Shown: positions 16,391 to 24,930, counted from the stretch's first letter. The stretch: DNA of 41,455 nt from Oscillospiraceae bacterium (GCA_015065695.1 SVPT01000007.1:1-41455); one strand, 5' to 3'. Numbers and translations: made by a program. The notes: generated by a model not told the origin, from the letters alone.

Positions 16391-16420
16391 GCGCACCTTT
16401 CGGATACTGATTAAACACTG

Positions 16421-16471
16421 AAAAATTGCCCCCGCGCTGCTCTTGCAAAAAGGCAGTGCGGGGGCTTTTTT
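16421..16471. terminator. Strong bidirectional terminator after the repeat protein
   Basis: GCCCCCGC (16428-16435) pairs with GCGGGGGC (16458-16465), extended by CTGC/GCAG, with TTTTTT on the plus strand and ATTTTT on the minus strand. It serves the convergent DUF4830 gene as well. Confidence 0.9.
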
Positions 16472-16482
16472 GTCTTGTGGGA

Positions 16483-17073
16483 TTACAGGTCGTCCGGCTC
16501 CGGCGGCACCTCGCTGTTGGCGGGGATACTGTCGGGGACGGTGCGGTCTATGGTCTGCTGTGCCGACTGCATGGCTGCCGTTTCTGCGGCGAAGAGGTTG
16601 GGGTCAAAGCCATGCATGAAGCCGTCTGCGGCGGCGGCACTGATGTCACCGCCCACCACCACTCCGTCCTTGACGAGGATATTGGCGAGGACAGCACCGT
16701 TTGCGCCCGGGTAGTTGGTCACCTTGTATGTCCACAGCTTGGCACGCTTGCCGGAAAGAGCCTGCAGGTTGAAGCCCTGCCTGCTCTGCAATTGCGCATA
16801 CTGACTGTAAACCTCATCGAATTTGACGGGGATTATCACTTCCTTTACCGCGAGGGGCTCTGTTTCTATCTCCCAGCCAAACTGGGAAAGAAACTGCACA
16901 CGGCTTTCGGGAGTGTCGGCTTTGAGGGTATAGCCTGAATCCACCAGCAGAGAAGAGGACTCCGCAGCGGGCGGGAAAATCAGCAGGCACGCTATGGCAA
17001 CCACAAACAGCGCCAGTCCGACACCGAATATTATAAGCTCCCGCCGGGACATTCTGAAGGACCACACAAACAT
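16483..17073 (-). CDS. Membrane-anchored DUF4830 domain protein
   Basis: A 196-residue protein. A short cytoplasmic start (MFVWSFRMSRREL) is followed by one membrane helix (IIFGVGLALFVVAIACLLIF, about 14-33) and an extracytoplasmic domain. The domain contains FLSQFGWEIETEPLAVKEVI, PVKFDEVYSQYAQLQSRQGF, YKVTNYPGANGAVLANILVK and GGDISAAAADGFMHGF, which I recognise as the DUF4830 pattern of clostridial proteins of unknown role. A Pro/Glu-rich tail ends the chain. GGAG is nine bases before the ATG. It is monocistronic, facing the repeat protein and sharing its terminator. Confidence 0.8.
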   Translation of the reverse strand: MFVWSFRMSRRELIIFGVGLALFVVAIACLLIFPPAAESSSLLVDSGYTLKADTPESRVQFLSQFGWEIETEPLAVKEVIIPVKFDEVYSQYAQLQSRQGFNLQALSGKRAKLWTYKVTNYPGANGAVLANILVKDGVVVGGDISAAAADGFMHGFDPNLFAAETAAMQSAQQTIDRTVPDSIPANSEVPPEPDDL

Positions 17074-17254
17074 TCTAATCAGCTCCGATTTCCTTTATGT
17101 TTGCTAAAGCATATGCGCTTTGCCCCTGCAATATGTGGGCATAGCGGTGTTCATCATTTTTTATTGTGTGCGGCAGAGAAAGCCAATGCGTAACCGCCTG
17201 CGCCGCGCCGGCATAATATGTATCAGTCGTTCGTAAGGAAAGGATGTGTTAAAC

Positions 17255-17452
17255 ATGAAACAGTTCACCATAGGCTCGGCGCTGAAGGCAGCCAGTGCGC
17301 TGGAGCTGCTCAGATACAGCGGCATTGACGCCCGCATGAAGAAGATTACCGGCAGCGGCGGCTGCGCCCACGTTATCGAGGTAAGCAGCAGTGACGCGCA
17401 GGCGGCAGCAGCTATTCTCCGCAACGGCGGTATGTATCATGACAGCAGATGA
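17255..17452 (+). CDS. DUF3343-like small protein (putative Se/S carrier)
   Basis: A 65-residue protein, MKQFTIGSALKAASALELLR onward, with a beta-alpha-beta-beta-alpha pattern (YSGIDARMKKITGSGGCAHV then IEVSSSDAQAAAAILRNGGM). It resembles DUF3343 proteins, called putative Se/S carrier-like, in which a conserved Cys is thought to carry sulfur or selenium. The single Cys37 lies in the matching turn GSGGCAHV. A class V aminotransferase of cysteine desulfurase type follows 84 bases downstream, which supports the reading. ATG 17255 is preferred (AAAGGA ten bases upstream) over the GTG three codons earlier. The assignment is from pattern, so moderate. Confidence 0.65.
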   Translation: MKQFTIGSALKAASALELLRYSGIDARMKKITGSGGCAHVIEVSSSDAQAAAAILRNGGMYHDSR

Positions 17453-17536
17453 GATATATTTGACTGCACAGTCAACCGACTGTGACTGCACTGAGCCAAG
17501 CGGGCTGCACCGCGGCTGACAGGAGGGGGAATACTG

Positions 17537-18754
17537 ATGACCGGCAGGGCGGGAAACGCCTTTGACAGAACAGAAAAGAAACACAGAGCGGAAAGAGAAA
17601 ACCGCAGACCTATCTACCTTGACAACGCAGCCACCACCTGGCCCAAGCCAATGGGTGTGGCGAGGGCACTGGAGGAGAGCCTTGAGCTGTACGGCGCAAA
17701 TCCCGGGCGAAGCAGCTACACCATGGCAGAGGACACCCTGCTCAAGGTGCTGCACTGCAGAAGCGCGGTGGGCAACTTCTTCGGGCTTGCCGAGCCGGAG
17801 CGGGTGGTCTTTACCCCGGGCTGCACATGGTCGATAAACACGGTGCTGAAGGGCTGCCTGCGCCGTGGTGACCATGTGGTCATTTCCGACATGGAACACA
17901 ATGCCGTTGTGCGCCCGCTGCACGCCCTTGAGCAGAGGGGCATTTCCGTCACCCGCGCACACCTGTTTGAGGGTGACCCCGAGCGCACAGTGGCCAGCTT
18001 CCGCGCGGCACTGCGGAGAAACACACGCATGATATTCTGCACCGGTGCGTCCAATGTATTCGGTCTGCGCGCCCCTGTAAAACAACTGGGCGAGCTGTGC
18101 CGCAAGCAGGGTATTCTGCTGGGTGTGGACGCGGCGCAGTCGGCGGGCATAACCGAGGCGGAAAGCGACACCTATGCTGCTGACTTCATATGCGCGCCTG
18201 CCCACAAGGGGCTTTATGGCACGATGGGACTGGGCTTGCTGCTGGTATGCGGCGATACCCTCCCCGAGCCTCTCGCGGAGGGGGGCACAGGCAGTCTTTC
18301 TGCTCTGCGCAGTCAGCCGCCCGAGCTGCCCGACCGACTGGAAAGCGGCACGCTGAACGTGCCCGCAATATGCGCACTGGAGGCGGGCATCGGCTTCCTC
18401 ACCACCATCGGTCCTGATGCCCTGCGCCGCCACGAATACGGCATCACCTCCATGCTGTACGACGGACTGAGCGGCATCGACGGCACCACACTGTACACCG
18501 CGCCCATCAACAGCGAGTGGCACGTTCCGCTTATTTCATTTAATATAGGCGACATGGGCAGCGAGACCGCCGCAGCCATGCTGGCAGAAAGGAACATTGC
18601 TGTGCGGGCGGGCTTCCACTGTGCTTACGATGCCCACACAGTGATGGGCACCCACAGGCGGGGCACTGTGCGCATCTGCCCCTCTGCCTTTACCACCGAA
18701 ATGGAGGCTGTACGCTTCCTCGACGCAGTAAGGGAGATATGCAGGAGAGTATAG
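17537..18754 (+). CDS. Class V aminotransferase, cysteine desulfurase / selenocysteine lyase type
   Basis: A 405-residue PLP enzyme that would take sulfur or selenium from (seleno)cysteine to form alanine and an enzyme persulfide. Motifs: YLDNAATTWPKP near 27; the PLP phosphate site; SDMEHNAVVRPL (His stacks on PLP); LGVDAAQSAG (Asp binds the ring N); the Schiff-base Lys224 in APAHKGLYGTMG; LAEGGTGS; ESGTLNVPAI; and the catalytic Cys362 in VRAGFHCAYDAH. It has a polar extension of about 25 residues before the family start; GGAGGGGG precedes the ATG. The form is that of the cysteine desulfurase family proteins paired with DUF3343 in Clostridia rather than SufS or IscS. The N-terminal extension is unusual. 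Confidence 0.88.
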   Translation: MTGRAGNAFDRTEKKHRAERENRRPIYLDNAATTWPKPMGVARALEESLELYGANPGRSSYTMAEDTLLKVLHCRSAVGNFFGLAEPERVVFTPGCTWSINTVLKGCLRRGDHVVISDMEHNAVVRPLHALEQRGISVTRAHLFEGDPERTVASFRAALRRNTRMIFCTGASNVFGLRAPVKQLGELCRKQGILLGVDAAQSAGITEAESDTYAADFICAPAHKGLYGTMGLGLLLVCGDTLPEPLAEGGTGSLSALRSQPPELPDRLESGTLNVPAICALEAGIGFLTTIGPDALRRHEYGITSMLYDGLSGIDGTTLYTAPINSEWHVPLISFNIGDMGSETAAAMLAERNIAVRAGFHCAYDAHTVMGTHRRGTVRICPSAFTTEMEAVRFLDAVREICRRV

Positions 18755-18812
18755 ACAAGGCGGGCACTGCATGCTACAATGGCTGTACACCAAAACCAAA
18801 GGAGCAGCCCAT

Positions 18813-19310
18813 ATGCTTGAATTTTCCGAAGCACGCAGTGCCGCCGACTATGCGGCAATTGAAAACCTCGCCCGCCCCATCTGGCACGAATGCTTTGCCG
18901 ACATCATCTCCGGGGCACAGATTGACTATATGCTGGAGCGTTTTCTCACAGCCGATGTCATGCAGCAGTATGCACACAATGGCTACCGTTTCTGGCTTGT
19001 AACAGAGAATGGCGACGCTGTGGGCTTTATGAGTATGCACGCAGAGGAGCGGCGTATGTTTCTCAGCAAGGTGTATCTCCTTGCCTCCCACAGGGGCAAG
19101 GGCCATGGGCGGCGTATGCTCGCCTTTGCCGATGAATGTACCCGCGATGCTGGGCTGGAGGCGGTGTATCTGACCGTCAACCGGGGCAACACCCGCGCCA
19201 TAGAGGTATATCTGCGCTGCGGCTATGAAATCATCGCCGAGCAGCAGGCGGATATTGGCAATGGCTTTGTCATGGACGACTACGTCATGGAGCGGCGGCT
19301 GCCTGTTTAA
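18813..19310 (+). CDS. GNAT family N-acetyltransferase
   Basis: A 165-residue acetyl-CoA-dependent acetyltransferase. The acetyl-CoA motif A is VYLLASHRGKGHGRRMLAFA (about 88-107; R-G-K-G-H-G pyrophosphate loop). It is preceded by beta strands with NGDAVGFMSMH and followed by motif B, VYLTVNRGNTRAIEVYLRCGY. The substrate cannot be inferred; the pattern LDKLYV-like FLSKVYLL and VN-x-x-N-x-x-A-x-x-x-Y are those of small-molecule or peptide N-acetylating GNATs. The start at 18813 is set by AAAGGAG at 18798-18804. It lies 58 bases after the aminotransferase and may be co-transcribed with it. Confidence 0.88.
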   Translation: MLEFSEARSAADYAAIENLARPIWHECFADIISGAQIDYMLERFLTADVMQQYAHNGYRFWLVTENGDAVGFMSMHAEERRMFLSKVYLLASHRGKGHGRRMLAFADECTRDAGLEAVYLTVNRGNTRAIEVYLRCGYEIIAEQQADIGNGFVMDDYVMERRLPV

Positions 19311-19347
19311 TCTGAACAAATATTTAGTTTGCGCCGCCAAAAAAGCA

Positions 19348-19376
19348 TTGAAACTTCACTTTTGGTGTGCTATAAT
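19348..19376 (+). promoter_or_regulatory. Sigma-A promoter of the HD-domain gene
   Basis: TTGAAA (19348-19353), exactly 17 bases, TATAAT (19371-19376): close to full consensus, with transcription expected near 19383. Confidence 0.85.
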
Positions 19377-19450
19377 ACCCTTGTTGAATTTTGGGCGCAC
19401 CGCTGCGTGTGCCTGACTGCTGTACACAAAAAGAGAAGGGAGTTTAATCC

Positions 19451-20155
19451 ATGGCATTTTTACAAGGTATTGATTCCACAACGCTTCTGGTCTGCGGCGT
19501 TGCTCTTGTACTCATTCTGATAATCTGCATCACTGCGGCTGTCCTCAACGGCAAAATCAAGAAGGCCCAGCTCCGCGAGGCTGAGTATAAGAAGATTACC
19601 CTGCAGTGCATCACTGCCGTTGTAAATTCCATTGACTCCCGCGACCCCTACAGCAAGAATCACTCGGTCCGCGTTGCTGAGTATTCCGTGGAGATTGCCC
19701 GCCGTCTGGGCTTTACCGACCTTGAGAATCTCTACTACATAGCCCTGCTTCACGACATCGGCAAGATTGGCATCAGCGACGACATTCTCAAGCGTGCCGG
19801 CCGTCTGCTGCCCGATGAATATCAGCTGATGAAGCAGCACACCGAGCTGGGCAGCAAGATGCTCAGCGGCATCACCGCCATTCCCGACATTGCCAGCGGC
19901 GCAAAGTACCACCACGAGCATTATGACGGCACAGGCTACAACGAGGGTCTGCGCGGCAACGCCATCCCCCTTGTCGGCAGAATCATCGGCATTGCTGACG
20001 CGCTGGACGCTATGACCAGTGCCCGCTCTTACCGCCGTGGTCTTAACCGTGCCGAGGCCATCAACGAGCTCAAGCGCTGCTCCGGCACACAGTTTGACCC
20101 GGACATAGCCAACATCATGATTCAGATGCTCAAGGAGGGCTTTACCGTTGCGTAA
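19451..20155 (+). CDS. Membrane-anchored HD-GYP-like phosphohydrolase
   Basis: A 234-residue protein: one N-terminal membrane helix (about 11-32, LLVCGVALVLILIICITAAV), a short basic linker, then an HD-GYP-like domain. Metal ligands are present: His71 in YSKNHSVRVAEYS, His101-Asp102 in LLHDIGKIGIS, His130, and HHEHYDGTGY (154-163), followed by IADALDAMTSARSYRRG. Such proteins often degrade cyclic di-GMP or related nucleotides. The usual GYP reads GYN here (Asn164), so c-di-GMP activity is less certain. No receiver or other sensor domain is present. It is a single-gene unit with a strong promoter and its own terminator. Confidence 0.88.
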   Translation: MAFLQGIDSTTLLVCGVALVLILIICITAAVLNGKIKKAQLREAEYKKITLQCITAVVNSIDSRDPYSKNHSVRVAEYSVEIARRLGFTDLENLYYIALLHDIGKIGISDDILKRAGRLLPDEYQLMKQHTELGSKMLSGITAIPDIASGAKYHHEHYDGTGYNEGLRGNAIPLVGRIIGIADALDAMTSARSYRRGLNRAEAINELKRCSGTQFDPDIANIMIQMLKEGFTVA

Positions 20156-20180
20156 AAGCCGCCCCAATTGAATATGAATA

Positions 20181-20224
20181 ACGCCCCTTCGCCGGTCACC
20201 GACCGCGGAGGGGTATCTTTTTTT
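20181..20224 (+). terminator. Terminator after the HD-domain gene
   Basis: CCCCT (20184-20188) with AGGGG (20209-20213) and inner CGCCGGTC/GACCGCG pairings, followed by TCTTTTTTT. Confidence 0.8.
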
Positions 20225-20265
20225 CGCCCTTTACCCTCTCAAAATGTATAATTATTTATGCTTCG

Positions 20266-20337
20266 CACCGACGTTGGTTGACATCGGTGTATAAAATGTC
20301 ATTTCTTGTTTACATTCGGGTATCAATGGAGTATAAT
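20266..20337 (+). promoter_or_regulatory. Promoter of the amino acid ABC operon with an upstream inverted repeat
   Basis: TTTACA (20309-20314), 17 bases, TATAAT (20332-20337). Upstream, CACCGACGT (20266-20274) and ACATCGGTG (20281-20289) form a 9-base inverted repeat with one mismatch and a 6-base loop, in a position suited to a transcription factor acting from above the -35 box. Confidence 0.7.
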
Positions 20338-20369
20338 AGCTGTAACAACAATTTTGGAGGTAAAACAAC

Positions 20370-21176
20370 ATGAAGAAGATTATTTCCCTGCTGCTTGCCG
20401 TACTTATGTCCCTTGCAGTGCTCACCGCCTGCAACGACAACAGCGCTGACCTTTCCGACTGGGATTACATCAGCGACAAGGGCGAGATGGTCGTCGGCAT
20501 CACCCTCTTTGCCCCGATGAACTACAAGGACGACAACGGCGAGCTCACCGGCTTTGAGACCGAGTTTGCCAAGGCTGTCTGCGACAAGCTGGGCGTTAAG
20601 GCTGTTTTCCAGGAGATTGACTGGAACGCAAAGGAGACCGAGCTCAACTCCAAGAACATTGACTGCATCTGGAACGGCATGACCATCACCGAAGAGCGTC
20701 AGGCCAACATGGGCATCTCTGTTCCCTACATGGAGAACAAGCAGGTTGCTGTCACCAAGGTTGAGAACCTTGAGAAGTTCGCCACCGCAGAGGCCATGAA
20801 CGGCGCATACGTCGTTGCAGAGGCTGAGTCCGCAGGCGAAGGCGTTGCCACCTCCGATGCATTCTTCACCGGCGTCAACTACACCGCTGTTGACTCTCAG
20901 GCAAAGACCCTCCTCGAGGTCAAGTCCGGCACTGCTGATGTTGCGGTTATCGACTATGTCATGTCCATCGGCTCCATCGGCGAAGGCACCGACTATGCTG
21001 ATCTGGCTGTTATCGAAGGCGCTGCATTCGCTCCCGAGCAGTACGGCATCGCTTTCCGCAAGGGCGACACCGAGACCCTCGACAAGGTCAACGCTGCTAT
21101 CGCTGAGCTGATGGCTGACGGCACCCTCGACGAGATCGCTGCCAAGTACAAGCTGGACACCCTGCTGGTCAAGTAA
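20370..21176 (+). CDS. Polar amino acid ABC transporter, substrate-binding lipoprotein
   Basis: A 268-residue solute-binding protein (SBP family 3). The signal peptide MKKIISLLLAVLMSLAVLTA ends at lipobox LTAC, so the protein is anchored on the outer membrane face. The family start DWDYISDKGEMVVGITLFAP and the ligand-site strand NIDCIWNGMTITEERQ are typical of polar amino acid binders such as glutamine or cystine. It ends with IAAKYKLDTLLVK. The codon choice (mostly GAG, AAG, GAC, GCC) suggests high expression. GGAGG precedes the ATG. It is first in the operon binding protein-permease-ATPase. The exact amino acid is unknown. Confidence 0.93.
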   Translation: MKKIISLLLAVLMSLAVLTACNDNSADLSDWDYISDKGEMVVGITLFAPMNYKDDNGELTGFETEFAKAVCDKLGVKAVFQEIDWNAKETELNSKNIDCIWNGMTITEERQANMGISVPYMENKQVAVTKVENLEKFATAEAMNGAYVVAEAESAGEGVATSDAFFTGVNYTAVDSQAKTLLEVKSGTADVAVIDYVMSIGSIGEGTDYADLAVIEGAAFAPEQYGIAFRKGDTETLDKVNAAIAELMADGTLDEIAAKYKLDTLLVK

Positions 21177-21284
21177 GCTGTCCCGCGCAAAACTGAAATA
21201 ACACTACGGAATGTCATCCTGGGCGGAGGGTCACACGGACTCTCCGCCTCAGTATGGCATATTCTTCATTAAGGAGATTTCGTC

Positions 21285-21929
21285 ATGACTTTTCAGCAGG
21301 TAACCTTAGAACTGCTTAAAGGCTTTGGACAGAACTGCGTTATCTTTGTGGTAACGCTGGCTGCGGCTCTGCCCCTCGGACTGGTCATCGCCTTCGGTTC
21401 AATGTCGAAATTCAAGCCGCTGCGCTGGCTGGTGCGGACCTTTGTGTGGATAATCCGCGGCTCTCCGCTGATGCTGCAGCTTTTCATCGTGCTGTATGTG
21501 CCGGGACTGGTCTTCGGCACGCCTTTCCGCCAGAGAATCGTTGCCGCACTCATCGCCTTTATCATCAACTACGCCGCCTATTTCTCCGAGATATACCGCG
21601 GTGGTATAGAGAGCATCTCAAAGGGTCAGTATGAGGCAGGACAGGTGCTGGGCATGACCCGCACCCAGATATTCTTCAAGGTAGTATTGCTTCAGGTAGT
21701 CAAGCGCATCATTCCTCCCATCGGAAACGAGGTCATCACCCTTGTCAAGGACACCTCCCTCGCCCACGTTATCGCCGTCCCCGAAATCCTCATGATGTCC
21801 GCCAACTTTACCGCAAAGGGTCTGGTATGGCCGCTGTTCTACACCGGCGTATTCTTCCTGGCTTTCAGCGGCTTATTGACCATCCTCCTCTCTTTCGTTG
21901 AGAAGAAGTTTGACTACTACAAGGGGTGA
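21285..21929 (+). CDS. Polar amino acid ABC transporter, permease
   Basis: A 214-residue inner-membrane permease of the HisMQ type with about five helices. It shows the early motif RGSPLMLQLFIVLY, the helix NYAAYFSEIYRGGIESISKG, and the ATPase-contacting EAA loop QYEAGQVLGMTRTQIFFKVV. PPIGNEVITLVKDTSLAHVI is also family-typical. Only one permease gene is present, so the transporter is likely a homodimer in the membrane. The gene begins 108 bases after the binding protein behind AAGGAG, and ends four bases before the ATPase start. Confidence 0.95.
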   Translation: MTFQQVTLELLKGFGQNCVIFVVTLAAALPLGLVIAFGSMSKFKPLRWLVRTFVWIIRGSPLMLQLFIVLYVPGLVFGTPFRQRIVAALIAFIINYAAYFSEIYRGGIESISKGQYEAGQVLGMTRTQIFFKVVLLQVVKRIIPPIGNEVITLVKDTSLAHVIAVPEILMMSANFTAKGLVWPLFYTGVFFLAFSGLLTILLSFVEKKFDYYKG

Positions 21930-21933
21930 GAAC

Positions 21934-22737
21934 ATGGCTTTGCTTACAGTTGAAAATATTTCAAAGAGCTTCAGCTCCACCGAGGTACTCAAAGACATCA
22001 GCTTTTCGCTGGAAAAGGGCGAGGTTCTCGCCATCATAGGCTCCTCCGGCAGCGGCAAGACCACGCTGCTGCGCTGCCTCAACTTCCTCGAGCGACCCGA
22101 CAAGGGACGCATCACCGTCGGTGACGAGCTTCTGCTGGACGCCGAGGACGGACGTGAATACACCGAAGCTGTCACACGCAAAAAGCGTCTGCACTTCGGT
22201 CTGGTATTCCAATCCTTCAACCTCTTCCCCCAGTACACTGTGCTGCAGAACATCGTTCTCGCACCCGAGCTGCTGGCAAAGGAAGAGCTGAAGGCAGGAC
22301 ACGAATACAAGGGCTGCACCACCTTCGCGCAGGCACAGAAAGCTATACACGAAGAGGCTCTTGGGCTGCTTGACCGTGTGGGTCTTTCCGCAAAGGTCAA
22401 TTCCTATCCCTGCCAGCTTTCCGGCGGACAGCAGCAGCGCGTTGCCATCGCCCGCGCCCTTGCCCTCAGCCCCGACATTCTGTGCTTCGACGAGCCCACC
22501 TCCGCCCTTGACCCCGAACTTACCGGCGAGGTGCTGAAGGTTATCAAGGGACTCAAGTCTGAGGATTCCACCATGATAATCGTTACCCACGAGATTGCCT
22601 TTGCCCGTGACGTTGCCGACAAGATCATCTTCATGTCCGACGGCATTATTGCGGAGGAGGGCACTCCCGAGCAGGTTATCAACAACCCGCAGAATCCTCG
22701 CACGCAGGAGTTCCTCTCGCGGTTCAACGAGAACTGA
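21934..22737 (+). CDS. Polar amino acid ABC transporter, ATP-binding protein
   Basis: A 267-residue ATPase of the GlnQ/HisP type. Walker A GSSGSGKTTLLRCLN (about 34-48), Q-loop VFQSFNLFPQYTVLQNI, signature LSGGQQQRVAIARAL, Walker B ILCFDEPTSALDP, and H-loop IIVTHEI are all intact. An insert of about 20 residues after LAPELLAK (EELKAGHEYKGCTTFAQAQ) makes it longer than GlnQ (about 240). The start at 21934 follows AAGGGGTGA; an upstream in-frame ATG lies within the permease gene. Confidence 0.95.
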   Translation: MALLTVENISKSFSSTEVLKDISFSLEKGEVLAIIGSSGSGKTTLLRCLNFLERPDKGRITVGDELLLDAEDGREYTEAVTRKKRLHFGLVFQSFNLFPQYTVLQNIVLAPELLAKEELKAGHEYKGCTTFAQAQKAIHEEALGLLDRVGLSAKVNSYPCQLSGGQQQRVAIARALALSPDILCFDEPTSALDPELTGEVLKVIKGLKSEDSTMIIVTHEIAFARDVADKIIFMSDGIIAEEGTPEQVINNPQNPRTQEFLSRFNEN

Positions 22738-22750
22738 TGACACACAAAAA

Positions 22751-22799
22751 TTGCCGCGCCCGCGCCACTTACCAACGGTGGCGCGGGTGCTTTGTTTTG
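22751..22799 (+). terminator. Terminator after the amino acid ABC operon
   Basis: CCGCGCCAC (22759-22767) pairs with GTGGCGCGG (22778-22786), extended by outer G/C pairs, and is followed by TTTGTTTT. Confidence 0.8.
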
Positions 22800-22855
22800 C
22801 GTGCGGTATACTGACATATTGTGAGAAAAAAATGAGCATCGCTCTCAGTTTGCTA

Positions 22856-22883
22856 TTGAAATCAGTGCATTATATGGTATGAT
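22856..22883 (+). promoter_or_regulatory. Likely promoter of the CWB2/L,D-transpeptidase gene
   Basis: TTGAAA (22856-22861), 16 bases, TATGAT (22878-22883) in an A/T-rich stretch about 80 bases before the start codon. Confidence 0.6.
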
Positions 22884-22964
22884 AATAGGTAGAATGTGAT
22901 TATTTTCTATGTCTGCATAAATTTTCACATAATGTACAACGCATTGAGATAGCGAGGTAATCCA

Positions 22965-24872
22965 ATGAAAACAAGGATTCTTTCTGTGCTTGCGGCACTG
23001 CTTATGGTGCTGGGCACGTTCTTCTGCGCCCCTGCCGCGGGTGCGGTTTCCGTCGGTGATGCCGCTGTCACCACTGCGGTGTCTTCTGCCGACGCAACCA
23101 CTACACCGCCCGTAACAACGACCGCCACTGCCGCGCCCGCCGTCAGCACCCTTGCCGACCGCACTGTGCAGCGGCTGAGCGGTTCAAACCGCTACGAAAC
23201 GGCTGCCACCCTCTCCAAAAGCGGCTGGTATTCGGCAGAGAATGCCATCATTGCGAGCGGCGAGCGTTTTGCCGACGCGCTGGCGGGTGTCCCTCTTTCC
23301 CACGCCCTTGACGCACCCATACTGCTGACCGACGGCAGCAGTCTTTCCTCTGCCATCACCGATGAGCTTACCCGCCTCGGCGTAAAGAATGTATACATAC
23401 TGGGCGGCACCACTGCCGTCAGCAGCGGCATACAGGACAGCCTTTCCGCAAAATACGCGGTAGAGCGCATATCGGGCGCGTCACGCTACGAGACCTGCGC
23501 CAACATCGCACGAAAGCTCACCGCCCTGAAGGGTGCGCCCTCACGGGTGTTTATGGTCAGCAGTGAGAGCTTTGCCGACGCACTGGCGGGCAGCACTGCC
23601 GCCGCACTGCTTTCCCAGCCCATACTCTTCTCTCCGAAGAGCGGCGCAGCGGACAGCGCCGTTTCCATGTACCTTGCCGATGCAGGCAGCCCCGGCGTTA
23701 CTGTGCTGGGCGGCACTTCGGTCATTTCCGATGATATTCGTGCTTCCCTCTCCACCCTCGGCATCAGCGACGTCCTTCGCCTGAGCGGTGCTGACCGCTA
23801 CGAAACGGCGATGACCGTCTACAGCGCATATTCCTGGCTCTTCACCGGCAACGGCGCGGCAGTCGCCACCGGCGATGCCTTCCCCGATGCACTGGCAGGC
23901 GGCGCATTGTGCGCAAAGAAGAATATCCCCTTGCTGCTGCTCAACAACCGCACCACCGTCAAGGGCGCATACGATGTCCTCAACAGCCGCCCCGACGACT
24001 GCCTGTATGTCATCGGCGGCACCGGCGCACTGACTGACTACGCAGTCAACTGCCTGCGCACCAACACCGAGATGGTGTACACCCCACCTGCACCCCCTGC
24101 ACCCACGGGCAGCACCGTCACCATCACCGGCACCTTCTGCAACGTGCGCACCGGCGCGGGCACCGGCTACTCGCAGATAGGCAAGGCTTACAACGGCTCG
24201 GTCTACAAGCTGTACAACACCAAGGTCGGTGCCAACGGCATTGACTGGCACGAGATCGACTTCAACGGAAAGCGAGGCTGGATCTGCGGCTCATACGCCA
24301 CAATCTCCGGTGCTGACATTCCCACCCCCGGCAAGAGCAAGAACAACGCCTACATCTACAAGCCCGACTACAAGAGCAAGTATTACATAGTGGTGTATGT
24401 GGGCAGCCAGTCGGTAGTGGTCTACGGCAAGGATTCCAACGGAATGTACAACAAGGTAGTGCGCAAGATGAAGTGCTCCACCGGTCTGCCCGCAACTCCC
24501 ACCCCGCTGGGACTTTTCTCCCTGCGCACCAAGTACCGCTGGCAGCTTATGATGGGCGACGTATACACCCAGTACGCAAGCGGCTTTGCGAAGAACTATC
24601 TCTTCCACTCGGTGCTGTACCAGAAGCCCGACCCCTCCACCCTCTTCTCCAACAGCTACCGCAATCTGGGCAAGCGTGCCTCCCACGGCTGTGTACGCCT
24701 CTGCACCAGAGACTGCAAGTGGATATACGACAACTGCCCCATGGGCACACAGGTGCGCATCGTCAGCGCAAAGGGTCCCGCAGGGTCGTCTATTCCCGCC
24801 CTTAAGTCGGGCTCCAGATACGCAGGCTGGGACCCCTCTGACCCCAGCCCCAAGAATCCCTATAACAGATAA
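22965..24872 (+). CDS. Secreted L,D-transpeptidase with three CWB2 cell-wall-binding repeats and an SH3 domain
   Basis: A 635-residue exported protein. Signal peptide at 1-27; Thr/Ala/Pro-rich linker at about 35-62; three CWB2 (PF04122) repeats beginning at VQRLSGSNRYETA (68), VERISGASRYET (167) and VLRLSGADRYET (270), each with a later FADALAG or FPDALAG and a VYILGG, VTVLGG or YVIGG strand; an SH3-like domain (about 380-440, GTFCNVRTGAGTGYSQIGKA); then a YkuD catalytic domain with HSVLY and SHGCVRLC (Cys576 nucleophile, His574). CWB2 triplets bind anionic wall polymers in Clostridia. YkuD enzymes make 3-3 peptidoglycan crosslinks or attach proteins. The enzyme would be held non-covalently at the wall. 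It is monocistronic. Confidence 0.93.
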   Translation: MKTRILSVLAALLMVLGTFFCAPAAGAVSVGDAAVTTAVSSADATTTPPVTTTATAAPAVSTLADRTVQRLSGSNRYETAATLSKSGWYSAENAIIASGERFADALAGVPLSHALDAPILLTDGSSLSSAITDELTRLGVKNVYILGGTTAVSSGIQDSLSAKYAVERISGASRYETCANIARKLTALKGAPSRVFMVSSESFADALAGSTAAALLSQPILFSPKSGAADSAVSMYLADAGSPGVTVLGGTSVISDDIRASLSTLGISDVLRLSGADRYETAMTVYSAYSWLFTGNGAAVATGDAFPDALAGGALCAKKNIPLLLLNNRTTVKGAYDVLNSRPDDCLYVIGGTGALTDYAVNCLRTNTEMVYTPPAPPAPTGSTVTITGTFCNVRTGAGTGYSQIGKAYNGSVYKLYNTKVGANGIDWHEIDFNGKRGWICGSYATISGADIPTPGKSKNNAYIYKPDYKSKYYIVVYVGSQSVVVYGKDSNGMYNKVVRKMKCSTGLPATPTPLGLFSLRTKYRWQLMMGDVYTQYASGFAKNYLFHSVLYQKPDPSTLFSNSYRNLGKRASHGCVRLCTRDCKWIYDNCPMGTQVRIVSAKGPAGSSIPALKSGSRYAGWDPSDPSPKNPYNR

Positions 24873-24930
24873 CACAATGCACACACCGCCTTATTTAGTG
24901 GCACAACGATATTAATGGAGGAATGAAATC

